Below, piece by piece: positions 45,901 through 58,459 of a stretch of DNA of 64,000 nucleotides. The stretch's first letter is position 1; the number at the start of each line of letters is the position of its first letter. The position numbers and the translations under genes are program-made. Below the pieces are notes generated by a model. The model was not told the origin of the DNA, did not search any database, and worked only from the letters and a program-made list of their open reading frames with translations. The stretch is taken from contig JAECYW010000017.1 of NCBI GenBank assembly GCA_023014335.1, forward strand, positions 1,054,001 to 1,118,000. Direction: 5' to 3'. The stretch is from Galerina marginata. Lineage: Eukaryota > Basidiomycota > Agaricomycetes > Agaricales > Galerinaceae.

Positions 45901-46246
45901 CAGGCCGATTCTCACACAGAAAGCCCGACCAAGAATGGAGAGAAACCTAAAACCGACTTGCAGCTTCTCCATTTATCTTTAGAAACTCTTCATTCCAATA
46001 TATGTGCGTATGGGGTTACCATATGATCTAATAGTACGCTTTCTAATACTTGCTACAGCTGACACACGAGCAACGCACTTGGAGCGTTCGAGGACCAAGG
46101 CTATTATCAAAGGCCTAGCTATGATCATTCACTATCAACGTGAAACGTGGCTGAGAAACGATCCTGAAAGGTCCAAAACAACCTTAGCCCAATACTTCAA
46201 CTTCAAGAAGAAAGACAAGTCTGAGACTGTGCACTCAATTTCATAG
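42940..46246 (+). CDS. Uncharacterised, possibly genome-maintenance protein (CANIN/Nse6-like?)
   Basis: No firm family. ATG 42940 opens MAKNAKKFPANHGKPITAFF, whose ITAFF end resembles a PCNA-binding (PIP) motif without its glutamine. Residues up to about 450 are Ser/Pro/Thr-rich with basic patches (LKRSRSPETR, TRKKARLSS), likely disordered and nuclear. From about 44240 a helical region begins: DPFELLLKEKNSAEKRG, IILDILEQDKAAKRQAELSE, VPGLQLWSGLSD, LALNMDIMQAVEISERAIVSS, LNTIHRLGMDPAILTARNW, AVRRLIVLVNACA, LPDILIAILLLGMD, ending HLSLETLHSNI and AIIKGLAMIIHYQRETWL. Disorder followed by helical repeats recalls SLF2/Nse6 (CANIN) proteins of the Smc5/6 complex, but this is a guess. About eight introns. 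It sits tail-to-tail with ERCC1. Confidence 0.6.
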
Positions 46247-46467
46247 AAAGACTGTGGTCATTGCATGGAGCTCCTGCCGCATGTAGTTATTCTAAATTGC
46301 CCTCATTAATTTACTGTCCAGTATACATTTTCTTGCAATGCATTATACATAGTTGTCCTATACCCATCCACTAGCCTCGGCTCCAGCACAGACTACAATG
46401 AAACCTTTGACCATAATTCGTGACTTCAGGAAGTATCGGATATATTAAGTAATGTGGTAATGTAAGG

Positions 46468-47621
46468 TTAGTTGAGGTCAAGTTCGATGTCGAAGGCATC
46501 GGTGCTGCCATGACGAGGTGCAAGACGCAGCTCCTCTTCTTCGGTTGGTAGATCACCTTTGTCCGACTCAATATCCCATACCGGACTAACTTCCCTTGGC
46601 CTATGCTCAGTGCTTCCAGTGGCCATTGTACTACTCTTCGATTGTGACGCCATTAGAGAAAGAGAACTTGTGGCCTGATTCCGGAAAGGTTTCTCGAAAG
46701 CATTCTTTATGTTCTTCACCTTTACTTGTCCAAAGCCGGGAAGATTCTGAAGCTGATCTGCTGTTGCTCTGGAAATATTTGCAAAACTCTACTCAAGAAG
46801 GCATTAAAATGGGCCTGAATCGATGGGTAATACAAATACGTACGCCAAATGATGTCCGAAGAGTTTCCACGTCCGTCTTATTCACCTTGCTGATCGTAGT
46901 GAGGGTTGTGCGCAAGATGGAGTGGTAGTCCTTTTCAGTGCGTTCTTTGATGAGATCGGGTGGCTTGAATTCGAATTGTTTGTAGGTTGTTAGATATTGA
47001 CCAACTTCGTCGAACCTGAAATTAGTCAGAGTTAAAACAATTGGCAAACAACCTGCTGGACAACCAACGAGAATGCTACCATCACGGTTATATTATTGAT
47101 TAAACATGCCTGGGGAGTTGTTAGTATCGTCTGCTGTATTTCATAGAAAGTTTCTTTACCTTCGTGAGCTCGCGTACAGGTTCACGATGCTCTGACTGCG
47201 CAAAATGGGCTTCGGTAGCTCAAAGGAAGAAATTACATACAATGTCACACAATATCAAGAGGATCCTAAGGTTGTAAGAAATCCCGAGTTTTTCGATACG
47301 CGTGTGGATGTACTCTGGGTGCAGGCGATGATATTTCAAGCTAGAAGGCCTTCATAAAGGCGAGAAATAGGGATCCACAACGAACCAGTGTCATACCTCA
47401 AAAATAGGACCCCTGTTGTCCGTCCAACCTGGTAATCAGCCACAATGTCTCCAAATTCCTTTCCGACGTTCCTTATGCATTCCAGGACTGGATTTCCGCG
47501 CTGTTTAGTGTGTGAGAGAGGATCTTCTACGAGATACGCAAAATACCTGCAAAGGGCTTATGACTATATTATTAGAGGAGGCTGGGATAACGACAGGAGG
47601 GGTGTTGGTGGTCGAAGTCAT
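46468..47621 (-). CDS. ERCC1: ERCC1 / Rad10 nucleotide excision repair protein
   Basis: Non-catalytic partner of the XPF/Rad1 structure-specific nuclease, needed for the 5' incision in nucleotide excision repair and for crosslink repair. ATG 47621 opens MTSTTNTPPVVIPASS. After an intron comes RGNPVLECIRNVGKEFGDIV then ADYQVGRTTGVLFLR. The central domain continues YHRLHPEYIHTRIEKLG, LRILLILCDI, SEHREPVRELTK, VGQYLTTYKQFEFKPPDLI and KDYHSILRTTLTTISKVNKTD. The helix-hairpin-helix region has TLRTSFG, ATADQLQNLPGFG and QVKVKNIKNAFEKPFRN. A short acidic tail ends FDIELDLN at 46468. About five introns. As in XPF partners generally, no nuclease motif is present. It is divergent from amidohydrolase copy 2 at 47832. 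Confidence 0.95.
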
Positions 47622-47831
47622 CTCCACAGGCACTCGCGTCTAGACCCGGGTTTCGCGCTCTCCGAAGAGGTTTACAGAAAATGCACAGGGCGGCACTACT
47701 TCAAGTTAGCGGTTGATGCTCGGGCCGGCCTTCCCGATGGACGCATATGGCGAGATAACCTGTTCGGATGGTTTCACACCGTTCACAGGTTCGCGTCGAT
47801 TCCCAGCCAATCTCCCTTGTCTCTTGCCACT
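47622..47831. promoter_or_regulatory. Divergent promoter region, ERCC1 / amidohydrolase copy 2
   Basis: A 210-bp head-to-head gap, GC-richer than its surroundings. It contains TTTCGCG at 47651-47657, running into CTC (TTTCGCGC, an E2F-like octamer). Confidence 0.4.
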
Positions 47832-50800
47832 ATGGACAAGCCCCCGGCATATAGACCTAGAGACGCGCGTTTGGCGTCGTTCAGGTCCCTCTTAGGCGCC
47901 GTGCTGCTTGTCGTAATTACCGCCTCTTCGTTCAATGTTACCCTCAACTGGCATCGCGATGGCTCAGTCAAAATACCAGTAAATGCAGCACAAATCGTTC
48001 AAAGATGTCAATCCTTGAATACTCTACCTGGTCCCCCACGTGACTTTCACAAGAGAACCCAGTCGGATCGTTATGCAGCTGGCACCCCACCTACCCTTCT
48101 CAGGAATGCTACCATCTGGACTGGGCTCGTATCTGGCCATGAAGTTATTGTTGGGGACATTCTTCTTGACCAGGGTCTAATTAAAGAGCTCGGGACTGTA
48201 AAACAATCTGTGCTTGATTCGTACAAAGACCTTGTTGTCGTTGACGCAGGAGGGGCTTGGGTTACTCCTGGGTGGGTTTTCCGTGTTATCTTTTGCACCT
48301 TCAAATGACTGTTGTCGATTTAGGATCGTCGATCTTCACTCACATCTCGGAGTTGATAGTGCACCTTCCCTTCGGGGCTCAAGCGACACGAACTCGCGGA
48401 AGGGCCTTGTCCTGCCTTGGCTTCGAAGTCTTGATGGCTTGAATACCCATGATGACGCCTATCGCCTGTCTATATCGGGAGGAATTACTACTGCCAATGT
48501 ACTTCCTGGTTCGGCGGATGCCATAGGTATTTTCCTTCACCTTATCTATTCTGCATTGAGTAGTGATATAATCCTCGTAGGTGGACAAGCGTTTACAATT
48601 AAGTTACGGCCTACGGCTGAAAGATCATCGTCCTCTATGGTCATAGAACCTCCTCACGAGCTAAATGGCACTCAAGTTGACCCTTCTCTCCCTCCTCGCT
48701 GGAGGCAAATGAAGTAGGTCCACAAGCTCCCTGGTTTGAAACGGGGGTCTGACTCCTAATTTTTCTAAGACATGCATGTGGTGAAAACCCGAGTTTGTAT
48801 TGCCTGCTTCTTTTTGATTGTACATACTCAATAAGCTGGGTACAGGCCGTGTATATTCTGGCACCCGAATGGACACCATTTGGGCATTTAGAGAAGGGTA
48901 AGGCCTGTATATGCCATTTATGTCCTTCTTGGGCTTACGACGCAAATGTCTTGCTAGTTACAACACTGCACGCAAATTCAAAGAAAGTCAAGACGCTTAT
49001 TGCACTAAAGCTTTGGATGGACAATGGAAAGACCTGGGCGAATTTCCTGAGAATCTGCAATGGGAAGCCTTGGTCGATGTTTTACGCGGTCGCGTCAAGG
49101 TGAATCAGAGAAGGGTTTAGCTGTCTATTCTTCAGTCTGCTGGAATTTCGAGATAGGTCCACAACCATTGCTACGAGGCAACAGATCTGGACGGCATTGT
49201 TAGGGTATGTACCCTACCTACTCCATTAGACGCCTTACTTGAATTTCACCAGCTCACTAATGAATTTAAATTCTCCATTGCCGCATTTCACCATGCACAT
49301 GAGACATATCTTGTGCCGGACCTCTTGAAGAAGGCTTTCGGTAAGCCGCTTTCAAAGGTTTGGGGATATATTCCAACTTTTCGCAAACTAGGCAAAACAC
49401 CCGCTATCGCATTATTCGCAACCAATGCTCGTTACAAACGTGAAGCTTTTCGCGGATCGGAGTTTGCGCCTCGTATATTGGCCGAAAATGGTTTGCGAGT
49501 GGTCATGAAGGTATTTCGTCCGCCAGATTACGTTTGCTGATATTAATTTGTGTAAAAGAGCGACCACCCAGTTCTGAACTCCCGTCACCTTTTGAATGAG
49601 GCACAGCAAGCGCACTACTATGGCTTGCCTCACAATCTCGCTCTTGCCTCGGTTACAACGACGCCAGCGACTGTACTTGGTTACGATCACAGAATTGGGT
49701 TTATCAAACCAGGTGGGTTCAAAAAATGGTTGATATGTGGCGATATGGCTTAACATTTTTCGAAGGTTATGATGCGGGTAAGGCCGTAGATTCCAGTCCT
49801 AAATCTTTCAACTGACACCAGGAATCATAGATGTCGTTCTTTGGGACAGCCATCCACTATCTCTTGGGGCAACCCCTAAACAGGTTTTCATAGACGGAAT
49901 TCCTCAACTTGAAAACCCCTACACGGTCAATAAGCCGTCAACCTTTCAACGAGTGCCAAAGACACCCGATTTCGCCAAGGAAGCTGAGGATACCCTCAAA
50001 TACGACGGTCTTCCACCGCTGGAATTAAAGAATGCCACTTCGGACGTTGTAGTTTTTACAAATGTGCACAGTGTATATTTGCGACAAGGTGCAAGAATTC
50101 GAGAGATATTTTCGATGACTAATGCCGGAACCGCCGGGGTGGCTGTTGTTGTCAACGGGAAGGTATCATGTATAGGGGCTTTATCAACCTGTCCATCTGC
50201 CGGAAATACCGACATCCAGAAAATTGATCTCGAAGGGGGCTCTATATCGTAAAGCATTTTACTCAGTGTTTGGTTGCTTCGATTCCTTGACGTTCCTGTC
50301 GTTTAGGCCAGCCCTCGTCAGTTTCGGAAGTCCCCTGGGTCTTAACCATATAAACGGCGAGGCATCCACCAACGACGGCAATGTTCACGATCCATTGAAA
50401 TCTGATCCACCTTCTATCCTTGGGCAGGGCAGTGTCATTCAGGCAGTGGATGGTCTCCAATTCTCGACGCGAGATGCTTTGTAAGTGGTACTTAGTTTTC
50501 TTGAGGCCTTCGTAATGTAACGCCGACTTTATTAGGCTCGCCTATCGTTCAGGAGTGACGGTCGGGGTTACTGCCCCAAGCTCATCTGGCTTTTTAAACG
50601 GGTTGGGAACTGCATTCAGCACCGGGCTTTCTCACCGTTTGGTCAATGGCGCTGTTTTAGCAGAGATCACGGCTATGCACATTACCATTGACTCCTCGAG
50701 TCCAAGTGTCAGTACGCACATTGCTGTCCTACGCAGCTTGCTCAACGGGGAAGGAGAAAGAGAACTTGGCATTCAGTTCAAAAATATTATGCAGGTATGT

Positions 50801-51492
50801 TAGACGAACCAGCTTGGCAAGATCAATGACCATTATCTTTTTCAAGGGACGTTTACCGCTAGTCATCCAGGTGCAAAGTGCGGACATAATGGCTTCATTG
50901 ATTACCCTTAAAAAGGAGGCCGAGGAAAAACACGGAGCGAAAATCCAGATGACCTTTTCCGGAGCCAACGAAGCTCATCTTCTGGCGAAAGAAATCGGAG
51001 AAGCGGGGATTGGTGTGGTTTTGAATCCATCTCGCCCTTTCCCCCACACTTGGAAATCCCGGCGGATGTGAGGCAGACGGGTTTATCTCCCATATTCCAA
51101 CTGATTCGGTGCTTCTAGCTTGCCAGGACCCCCTCTCACAAAAGACAGTTCGATTTCGGCTCTCATTGCACATAATATAACCATAGGAATCGGGGTTGAA
51201 GAACAATGGAGCTCTAGAAACTTGAGATTTGATATTGCTTGGGTATACTATTTTATAATCCTCTTTTGCACGGATCTCTGACAGAAAACTGTAGGCTGCA
51301 CTGGAGGCAAATGGCAGTATTTCCACAGCAGATGCCATTGCTCTTGCCTCTGTGAACCTCGAGCACCTTTTGGGTGTACGTGCCCCAAACACAGACCTGG
51401 TTGCAGTTAAACAAGGAACATTGCTTGATTTCGAAGGAAAAGTTGTTGGCATAATTTCACCAAGGCGAGCCACAGTCGAATGGATAGTTTAA
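47832..51492 (+). CDS. Membrane-anchored tandem amidohydrolase, copy 2
   Basis: Paralogue of the gene at 38959, with the same architecture and largely the same intron positions. ATG 47832 opens MDKPPAYRPRDAR, then an N-terminal anchor helix (LLGAVLLVVITASSFNVTL). First half: TIWTGLVSGHEVIVGDILL, IVDLHSHLGVDS with HxH, SISGGITTANVLPGSADAIG, NHCYEATDLDG, IAAFHHAHETYLVPDLLKK, DHPVLNSRHLL and GYDADVVLWDSHPLSLGATP. Second half: IDLEGGSISPALVSFGSPLG, again without HxH, VTVGVTAPSSSGFLNGLG, VIQVQSADIMASLITLKKE, FSGANEAHLLAKEIGEAGIG and VVLNPSRPFPHTW, ending RRATVEWIV. Copy 2 has VQSAD where copy 1 has EAHSAD, so it has lost a further histidine in the second half. It ends 232 bp from the convergent deacetylase gene. 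Confidence 0.85.
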
Positions 51493-51724
51493 AGTATATG
51501 AGGAATTTGAATTGAGCTGGTGCTATTCCAGATCTGTAGGAATACATGCAACTGACAATGGCCAAAAAACAATTAAGATAATCGATTTGTGCGATTGGAT
51601 AAGGGAGAGGTTGACAACATCTCATGGACGAATTGTTTGATTGCAGGCAAAGCCCGAGCTATAAGCCTCGCTTTCCGTGTTTCGGCTGATTGACCCGTGA
51701 GTGGTCAGTCCCAATTCCGCTTAA

Positions 51725-54455
51725 TCAAAAGAACACACCCATACCAATTGGGAGAATGGTGCCATGCTTTCGTAAAGACGCTCTGCTCACCTGGGGTCCA
51801 ATCGTCGGATGCGTTGACGGTACAATGACAAGGGAGCACTACCAATTTTTTTTAGCAACCTAACGTGTATGAGCGGGTAAGGGCTTACCTTTTCATACCA
51901 AGGACGTGCCCCCTCAACGTCGACTGGCACTGTCGGATTTCTTTGTGCACCAAGCACTTGAATGATCGCTTTCACAGATTTTTTTATAGTGACAACTAGA
52001 AGTAGTTGATGAGCCTTGGCCAAATGTAATGTAAAGGTACCTTACCTCGTTTATTGACCAGATCAATCAAGGGTTTGCATCCGGGACCATGGCCGATAAG
52101 GATGATTCGCTGAGCACCGGAAAGCCTGGAATATTATGAGAACCCATAGAAAGGTAACAAGGAAGAGATCCGGTTTAACTGAATGTAGTTGTCCCACAAA
52201 TAGGTTATCACCTCTTTGCCCACGTCCTCCATAGATTTGTGTCGCTAGTGAGCATTAGTTTTTGAGCGATATAATTTCCAAGCAAACATACCAATATGGT
52301 ATTAGTCGCTGGTTTGGGGTATAGGTTTGCATCAAGCAAAGAATATCCTTCGGTTCTTATCCATCCGAGTAGTTCTTTGGAGAAGTCGATCTAAAAGCTG
52401 TTGCAAACCTGGAAGCACAGATGGTATCTAGTGGACTTACTAGGTGAGAGCGCTCCAGTTGCACGTCACACATTGATGATTCAAGTTCGAGGCGCAAATT
52501 TCCGCTTCAAAAAGTTTTACCATGGTATCTGCCCTTCATATTTCGAAACTTACAATTCGTGTACAAGAACAACAAGAGTTTTGTTCTCGAATATATCCGA
52601 TCTGTTGATAGATACTCCAGTATATTTTAAGAAAGGCAAGTTGAGACGTACGTGCACATAATCTGGGATGAAAATCGTTCGTCCATTTCCGCAGTAATCA
52701 TGGGTATTTGCATCATGTCATGATTGGTATAAAGGTAATGTTGCCGGTGAGCTTTGAGGACTTCTAGGAATGGGGATAAGGTAAAATAATTTCATCGACG
52801 AATGGTTTAGCAGATTCACCAGGAATAGAGAAACTTATAGGTTCTAATCCTGAAATTGTTGTCAGACCGTACAGATAACTTTATAACAAAGAATGGTTGG
52901 TCACCTTCTTGTGGTTCACAAGCCTTTGGATCAACATTTCTCCAATATTTACTTTGCTCACGAGCAACTAGCCAGACTGTTTCAGTTGCTGTCTCGTTAG
53001 CCTTCAGTGGCGGGAGCTCATCGGGAGCTTGTCCGAGCAGAACCCTTGCCACAGCTAATGCTGAAGAAGATATAGAATCCAGGTTGTATCCACCCTGTTG
53101 GTCTTTGTCAGTCATAAAAATACGCAAATGAAATAACAACCGACTTCAAGGGCGACGACCAAGCGGCCGCCGGCTAAACCGGCCAGCATATGGGTCATAT
53201 GAGCATAACCGGCGGGAGAAACTTGGCATTCACCGAGTTCATCTCCAGCGGCTGCATCAAAACCAGCAGAAACTGGATTTTTGTAATTATGTATGTCATA
53301 ATGTGCTTTCGGTGAATTTCAGCTCACTGATGACGAGGTCGGGCCCAAATTCCATTGCAATCGGCATTATAACCTTTTGAAAGGCATACAGATACTCGGC
53401 GTCCCCCATTCCTTTCTCTGGCCAAGGAATATTCACAGAACTGCAACCTTTATCAGCATTTTAACAACAACGAAACGCCTCGACAGCTCGCTTACAATCC
53501 AAGACCAAGCCCTTCACCACAGGAAGTCATAGATCCGAAATGGCCACAGGGATAAAACGTGCCATTGTCGTATCGGTGTAAGGATATGTAGAGAACAGTT
53601 TCATCCTCATTGAACGCCCTCTGGGTCCCATTACCTAAATATACATCGTAAATGGGCCAAAAATGGATTTATGACTTTAATCACCATGATGCACATCCCT
53701 TCCGCGATAAATTAGCAGAGCTCGCATTGAAAAATGCGACGGGACGCACCAATCAAGTATCATAATTTTTTTCAGACGTGTACGCTGTTGGACTACTTTT
53801 GCAGCAACGGCAACATTGTTGAAGAAACAGAAACCCATGTGTTCGTCCGGTTCAGCGTGATGCCCAGGAGGACGTACTATGGCAAAAGATTTCTTCAGTT
53901 CATCCCGTGCAACGGCAAGGCATGATTCAATAACTCCGCCACAGCTCAAGAGTGCAGCCCTGGTAGTACCCGGCACCACGTAAAGAGACATTTGCTCATA
54001 ATATTCTTCATTATTCGCCCTTTGTTGATCAGTCATGTCTAATAATATTTTACGGTTAAATTCCTCGGTTTAGGGCTAGACAAAGAAGAATGGTTTTAAG
54101 ATTTATACTCACATTGGAGACTTACAACCTTATTCCAATGGTCCTCCCCGTGAACAAGTAGAGCTTCGTCTCTGCGGACTTCTCGAATGGGGATCCATTT
54201 CATTCTCTTAGTGAGTTGATCGTCGACGAGGGTAAGCCAAATTCGTTGTATCCTAGCGGGTTGTTCTGGGTGACCATGGGGTGAGAAATGAGACATCATT
54301 TCAGAGGAATACACATATCCAACGGTGTAATTTGGGTGGTTGAGGGGGACCGATGATGCACGCGGTTGACGCGACAGAGCACCAATATTAGGACCCGAAA
54401 CGGAGGGAGCTGGGGCTGGGTCCAAGTCCATCGGGTCGCCGCCGGAAGTATCCAT
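51725..54455 (-). CDS. HDA1: Class II histone deacetylase, Hda1 type with Arb2 domain
   Basis: Removes acetyl groups from histone lysines; the Hda1/Clr3 type acts in gene silencing. ATG 54455 opens [15 protein letters not shown]. The catalytic domain shows the full zinc-site set: [108 protein letters not shown] and [12 protein letters not shown]. After it come the Arb2-like C-terminal exons (about 51725-52700), with [41 protein letters not shown] and [20 protein letters not shown], ending PIGMGVFF and a stop at 51725. About 13 introns. Nothing conserved appears missing. Confidence 0.93.
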
Positions 54456-55274
54456 TTTTACAGGAAGAAAGCCTTCTCCCGAGTACAAGCAGTCAAGTTC
54501 AAAGAAGTTGCTGAGGCAGCTGAGCTCCGAGTCTCAATTTGGACTTGATTTGGACTGTAATTTGGTGGTTGGTGAGGTCGAGAACTTCTATTCATAATAT
54601 GAACAAACATCCACAAGGACCACCTTGAGTTTGACTGGTCCTTGACTAGTCCTACCAAACCGTCCTGGCCTTATATTAGTAGATATTCAAATAGCTATCA
54701 CTGTCTTTGTGCTCCCACCTGGATCTTATTTGGTGTTCAAAGGTACCATTAATACAGTTCGCCTGCTCGAGGCTATCAGACGGTCCAACTTGAAGTTACA
54801 TGGTATTATTATGGTACAAATGCGGCAAATTCTGCAGTCATCTATCAAGAACCAGCGTGTAAGTATCAGAAGTGCATCTATTCCCTGGAGCCGTGGTTGA
54901 AGGTTGCTTGCAAATAAAGGTGATGTGAGATTCTTCCTAGTGGTTTCATTCGAAGTGCCTGTTGAGAAGCTGTGACACCCTACCAAGCGATGGAGGACAT
55001 CAACATGGGTGACGTTATTTCACTTGAGGTTGCCAATAACCGCTCACCTGCGATGATTGGAGCTCAGAAAATCTTCTATAACAATTTGATCCGTGAAGAT
55101 AGTCGTGAATTGTATTGTAGTTGAGGTGTCCCGTGTTTCGTGTGACGTTGGTATTCGTTGCATGTTGATGATTAAACGGCAAGTCTAACGGTTAAGTTGG
55201 GTTCATGTCAAAGGGTACAATAAAGCCATCACAAGAGCATTCTTACAGCACATGATACGGCTGATAAAAGCCAT
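54456..55274. other. Intergenic, no gene seen
   Basis: About 820 bp between the start of the deacetylase gene and the stop of the DUF6533 gene. Short open frames only, none with family motifs. The part just upstream of 54455 is the deacetylase promoter. Confidence 0.6.
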
Positions 55275-56420
55275 CTAAATCATGACATGTGAGTAAGGAT
55301 ACAAACAGAGGTTGAAAGAGACAGACGCATATCCGGTAACAGCATATACAATGTTACAGACGGTATAAACCGCCACACATGTTCCAAAGACTATAAAAAA
55401 GGTCAGAAAATGATGATTGGGGGCGAGACCTCCGAAACCTTACTTGTTAACATAAGAAAAGCAAAAGTTCCATCCCTCGTCATCAACCTAACCAATGGCA
55501 CAGTTGACAACGGACTCCGTACATACTTTCTCAAAGTGAATATCAAGATGATGAATTGACTGGCAACCGAAGCGATTCTGGCCGGCTGTCAGCCACACGA
55601 GCAATAGAAAGATCAGGTTAACACACCCCAAATATGCAAAAGATGCTGGAAGATGGGTAACCAGCATTGAAGGCTCGAAGAATTCCCCCGGTAAATTCAA
55701 TAGTAAACCAATAACTGTAATGATAACCTCAGACGCCAAGCAAAAAACTAACAAGGCGCCAATCCACCGTTGCTGATTGTAGAGAGCATAAACTGGCGGG
55801 ATTTAGCCTTGAATTTGTTATTAATACTGGATCTTCACCTCGAGCCATGAGAACGAGATCCAATGCGGACACTGCAATGCATGCCACTATAACCTGTCCG
55901 GTGTACCAGACACGGATGGCTCCTTCATTTAAGTCGTATTGGGCGCTTATAGCCACCTCTAAGACTCTGCTAATTCTATAAAGAGAGGAATAAATTAGAT
56001 CGGTGCTGTGGTGCTGGCTATGGAACTTACAATTGAACAGCGAGTACAAAATATCGTGCAAAGAAGAAGATCCATTTCAGCCAAGAATAGTTGGCTTTCC
56101 TAATTTTTATTGGTGTTCAGGGTAGAGTTGCAGGTACAAAAGGACTGACGACCAAATAAGCCCAACTTCGTCGTCAAAAGTAATTGCCCATTCCCTGCGT
56201 AAAATGAGGTTAGGGGATTGTCAGGCCGTGATGGTTGGATCTACCAGAGAAGAACAGCTAAGGACGCTCCTGTTGAACTTCAATATTGGCCCTAACGCTG
56301 ACTTCGGAAAAACAAAAACCTTACCAGATGATTGCCTGAGGGCTATTTGCAAGTCCGTTTGCAGAGGCCCGTTGACCATAGAGCGCCAATTGCAACCCGC
56401 GTCCAGTGGGTCGCTGGAAT
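55275..56420 (-). CDS. DUF6533 seven-helix membrane protein (basidiomycete family)
   Basis: A multi-span membrane protein of the basidiomycete DUF6533 family; function unknown, receptor-like topology assumed by analogy. Read on the minus strand: EWAITFDDEVGLIW, SWLKWIFFFARYFVLAVQL, RISRVLEVAISAQYDL, VWYTGQVIVACIAVSALDLV, LMARVYALYNQQRWIGALLV, CLASEVIITVIGLLLNLP and PASFAYLGIASVASQFIILI. An intron at about 55587-55635 (GTGTGT...GGCCAG) is required to reach FTLRKYVRSP, then LVRLMTRDGTFAFLMLT and a last helix IFGTCVAVYTVCNIVYAV, stop at 55275. DUF6533's 'WEW.I....EV..IW' and 'RDGTFAF' signatures are both present. The first exon is uncertain: either an MVNGPLQTDLQ start near 56380 or an upstream frame may be used. 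Confidence 0.75.
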
Positions 56421-56988
56421 AAAAAACTGGATAGCGGAAAACTGCTAGGCTCTATAGAGGGATGCGCGCATGAGAGGATAAGTTAAGGTCGAGTTCTAAG
56501 CTCGATAACTGGGCACCGATTCCCGCCCAATTCCGCCTGGTAAGTATAAAACCCGAGAGACGAGAAAATGAACATCTCTCACGAACTCTTCTAAATCATA
56601 TGTATCATAATTTGATCATCAGATTCCAGTACATACTTAGTTCGAACGCAAGCAAATTCTATAGGCAAATGGGGAGTCGCATTGGCGTCAACGAAAGGGC
56701 TCAGGGCGCAGAGGTGATTGGCCACTCAGGGCCCCAGACGGATTCGAGTTGTACTTGTATGGTTGCTGACTGTGCCCAATGCTCATGGGCATACTTGCAC
56801 AGTCCTGCCAGTATGCTAATGCGTTGCTGTTGTGAGCCACTGTGTTGTTCAATGCCGCACAGCCTTTACCAAATTCCTGCTCACGATGCTGCGGGACATG
56901 AGCGGATCATCCCTTCTTTGCCTCCAGCCTCTAGGACTCCTTCACGTCGTACACTCTTCCAACAACACACTACTTTTCGAATATCGGG

Positions 56989-58174
56989 ATGCCGTTCAGC
57001 TACAGGCAACTGTTTCTAGGCGGAACTAGTTTCTGCTGCTGTTTGCCGGTCCGAATGGGTGTCATATCCATGTCCATCTTGGGATGCTTGGTGGCAGGCC
57101 TACTCACAGGTCGTTTCTGTTTCTTTTGCCCGTCTATAGTATGGACTAATTAAAATCTAAAAGTGATTTTGTGGTTTGAACTCGAGTGTAAGTCCCTAGT
57201 GCCTATCATCCTAGAAGCGTTAACAAGGTCTTACTCCCTTGAAACACAGCAACCACGGATCTGACAAGCCAAGAGCGTGCTGCTTTCATCATAGCTGCTC
57301 TAACGGAGACCATTCTGTTTGCAGCATCCATCTTTGGGTATGTGCACACTTGATTTAAAAGACTTAAAAACTTAGTTTACGAGTCAATAGATTAGTAGGT
57401 GCCATTGTTCGAAAGCAGTCGTTCACTCAAATCTACGCCTATATCCTTTATGTTCATTTTATTATCAACCTGGGAGTTGCTGCATATCTTACCTATGAAG
57501 TCACCCGTGTTACGACCAAGTTTGAAAATTTGGCTTGCCAGGCCGCCATAAAAGACCCGCAGGCGCAAGGTCAATGCACGGGATTTCTCACATTTGCTAG
57601 ATGGGTTTATCTGGCTATTGCCTCCACCGTCCTTCTCGTAGAACTGTGTGCGTATCTATGAACAGCTTTCTTGTGCCCGTTCCCGTGTTCTGATTCCAGA
57701 ATTCGACAGATGGTGCGATCATCGTCACCCGCTATCTCAACCAACTTAAGCGCGAAAAAGGGTCTGCCCAAGCAACTGCGAATGGACACCGAAAGCGCCT
57801 TCCAACTAAAAGTTAGGAATGGGCACCAGTACTCCAAGTTGGATGAATCAACTAATCAACATTTTCCCGGATATTTACCTCCATTGGATTCCTATCACTT
57901 GGAGCCCTCGGACGTCGAGTTTGATCCATATACAGAAACCGTACTCCCTTCAACAAGTGGAGCATTGGGCGGAGACAGGCCTGCGCTGCCAATTGCAGTT
58001 GGATATGGCGGAGGTTCGTGGACCCATGACGACATTGTGACTGAGGAAAAGGGACGATCAAAGGATATCGACGAAGAGCCGGTAGCCGCAGAAGCAAAGT
58101 ATTCTAGGTATTCTCCAAACCTACCGCCCTATGAAGAATCCCGCTTCATGGGGTCGGGTAGGCTGTCGTCATAA
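56989..58174 (+). CDS. Four-helix membrane protein, 'CCCLPVR' family
   Basis: A small tetraspan membrane protein of a type common in Agaricomycetes; function unknown. ATG 56989 opens MPFSYRQLFLGGTSFCCCLP, then helix 1 VISMSILGCLVAGLLTG. Helix 2 follows SQERAAFIIAALTETILFAA, helix 3 YAYILYVHFIINLGVAAYLT, and a cysteine-bearing loop (ENLACQAAIKD, QGQCTG) precedes helix 4 RWVYLAIASTVLLVEL. The C-terminus reads YGAIIVTRYLNQLKREKG and then, after an intron ending in ttag at about 57809-57812, an acidic/proline-rich tail with NGHQYSKLDEST and SPNLPPYEESRFMGS to 58174. Without that intron the frame stops at KRLPTKS. The N-terminal CCC may be lipid-modified, which is speculation. About five introns. 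Confidence 0.72.
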
Positions 58175-58459
58175 ACCACAGATTTATTTAGATTATTTAC
58201 CAGGTGATTACACTGTAACCTTACCATAATACCAATCGCACAACCATGGACACATATATATACTACTTCAAGTTTGTTTTCATACAGTAATTGCGAATTC
58301 ATCACTACATTTTTAGTATATAGGTCCGGTCACATCTCAATATTAGAACGCAAAGTACTCAAAGTTTACCATAATTTGAATTTCCCCAGGGCAGGGCTAG
58401 TTCCGTCACACGGTCATGAGGCAGGCAGCTCTTTCCAAAGGCGCCGATTACTTTAACTT

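Noticed and set aside
47445..47831. Long + strand frame upstream of amidohydrolase copy 2, in frame with it
   Set aside because: It runs antisense through ERCC1 exons; the paralogue at 38959 shows the true start is the ATG followed by a short tail and anchor helix (47832).
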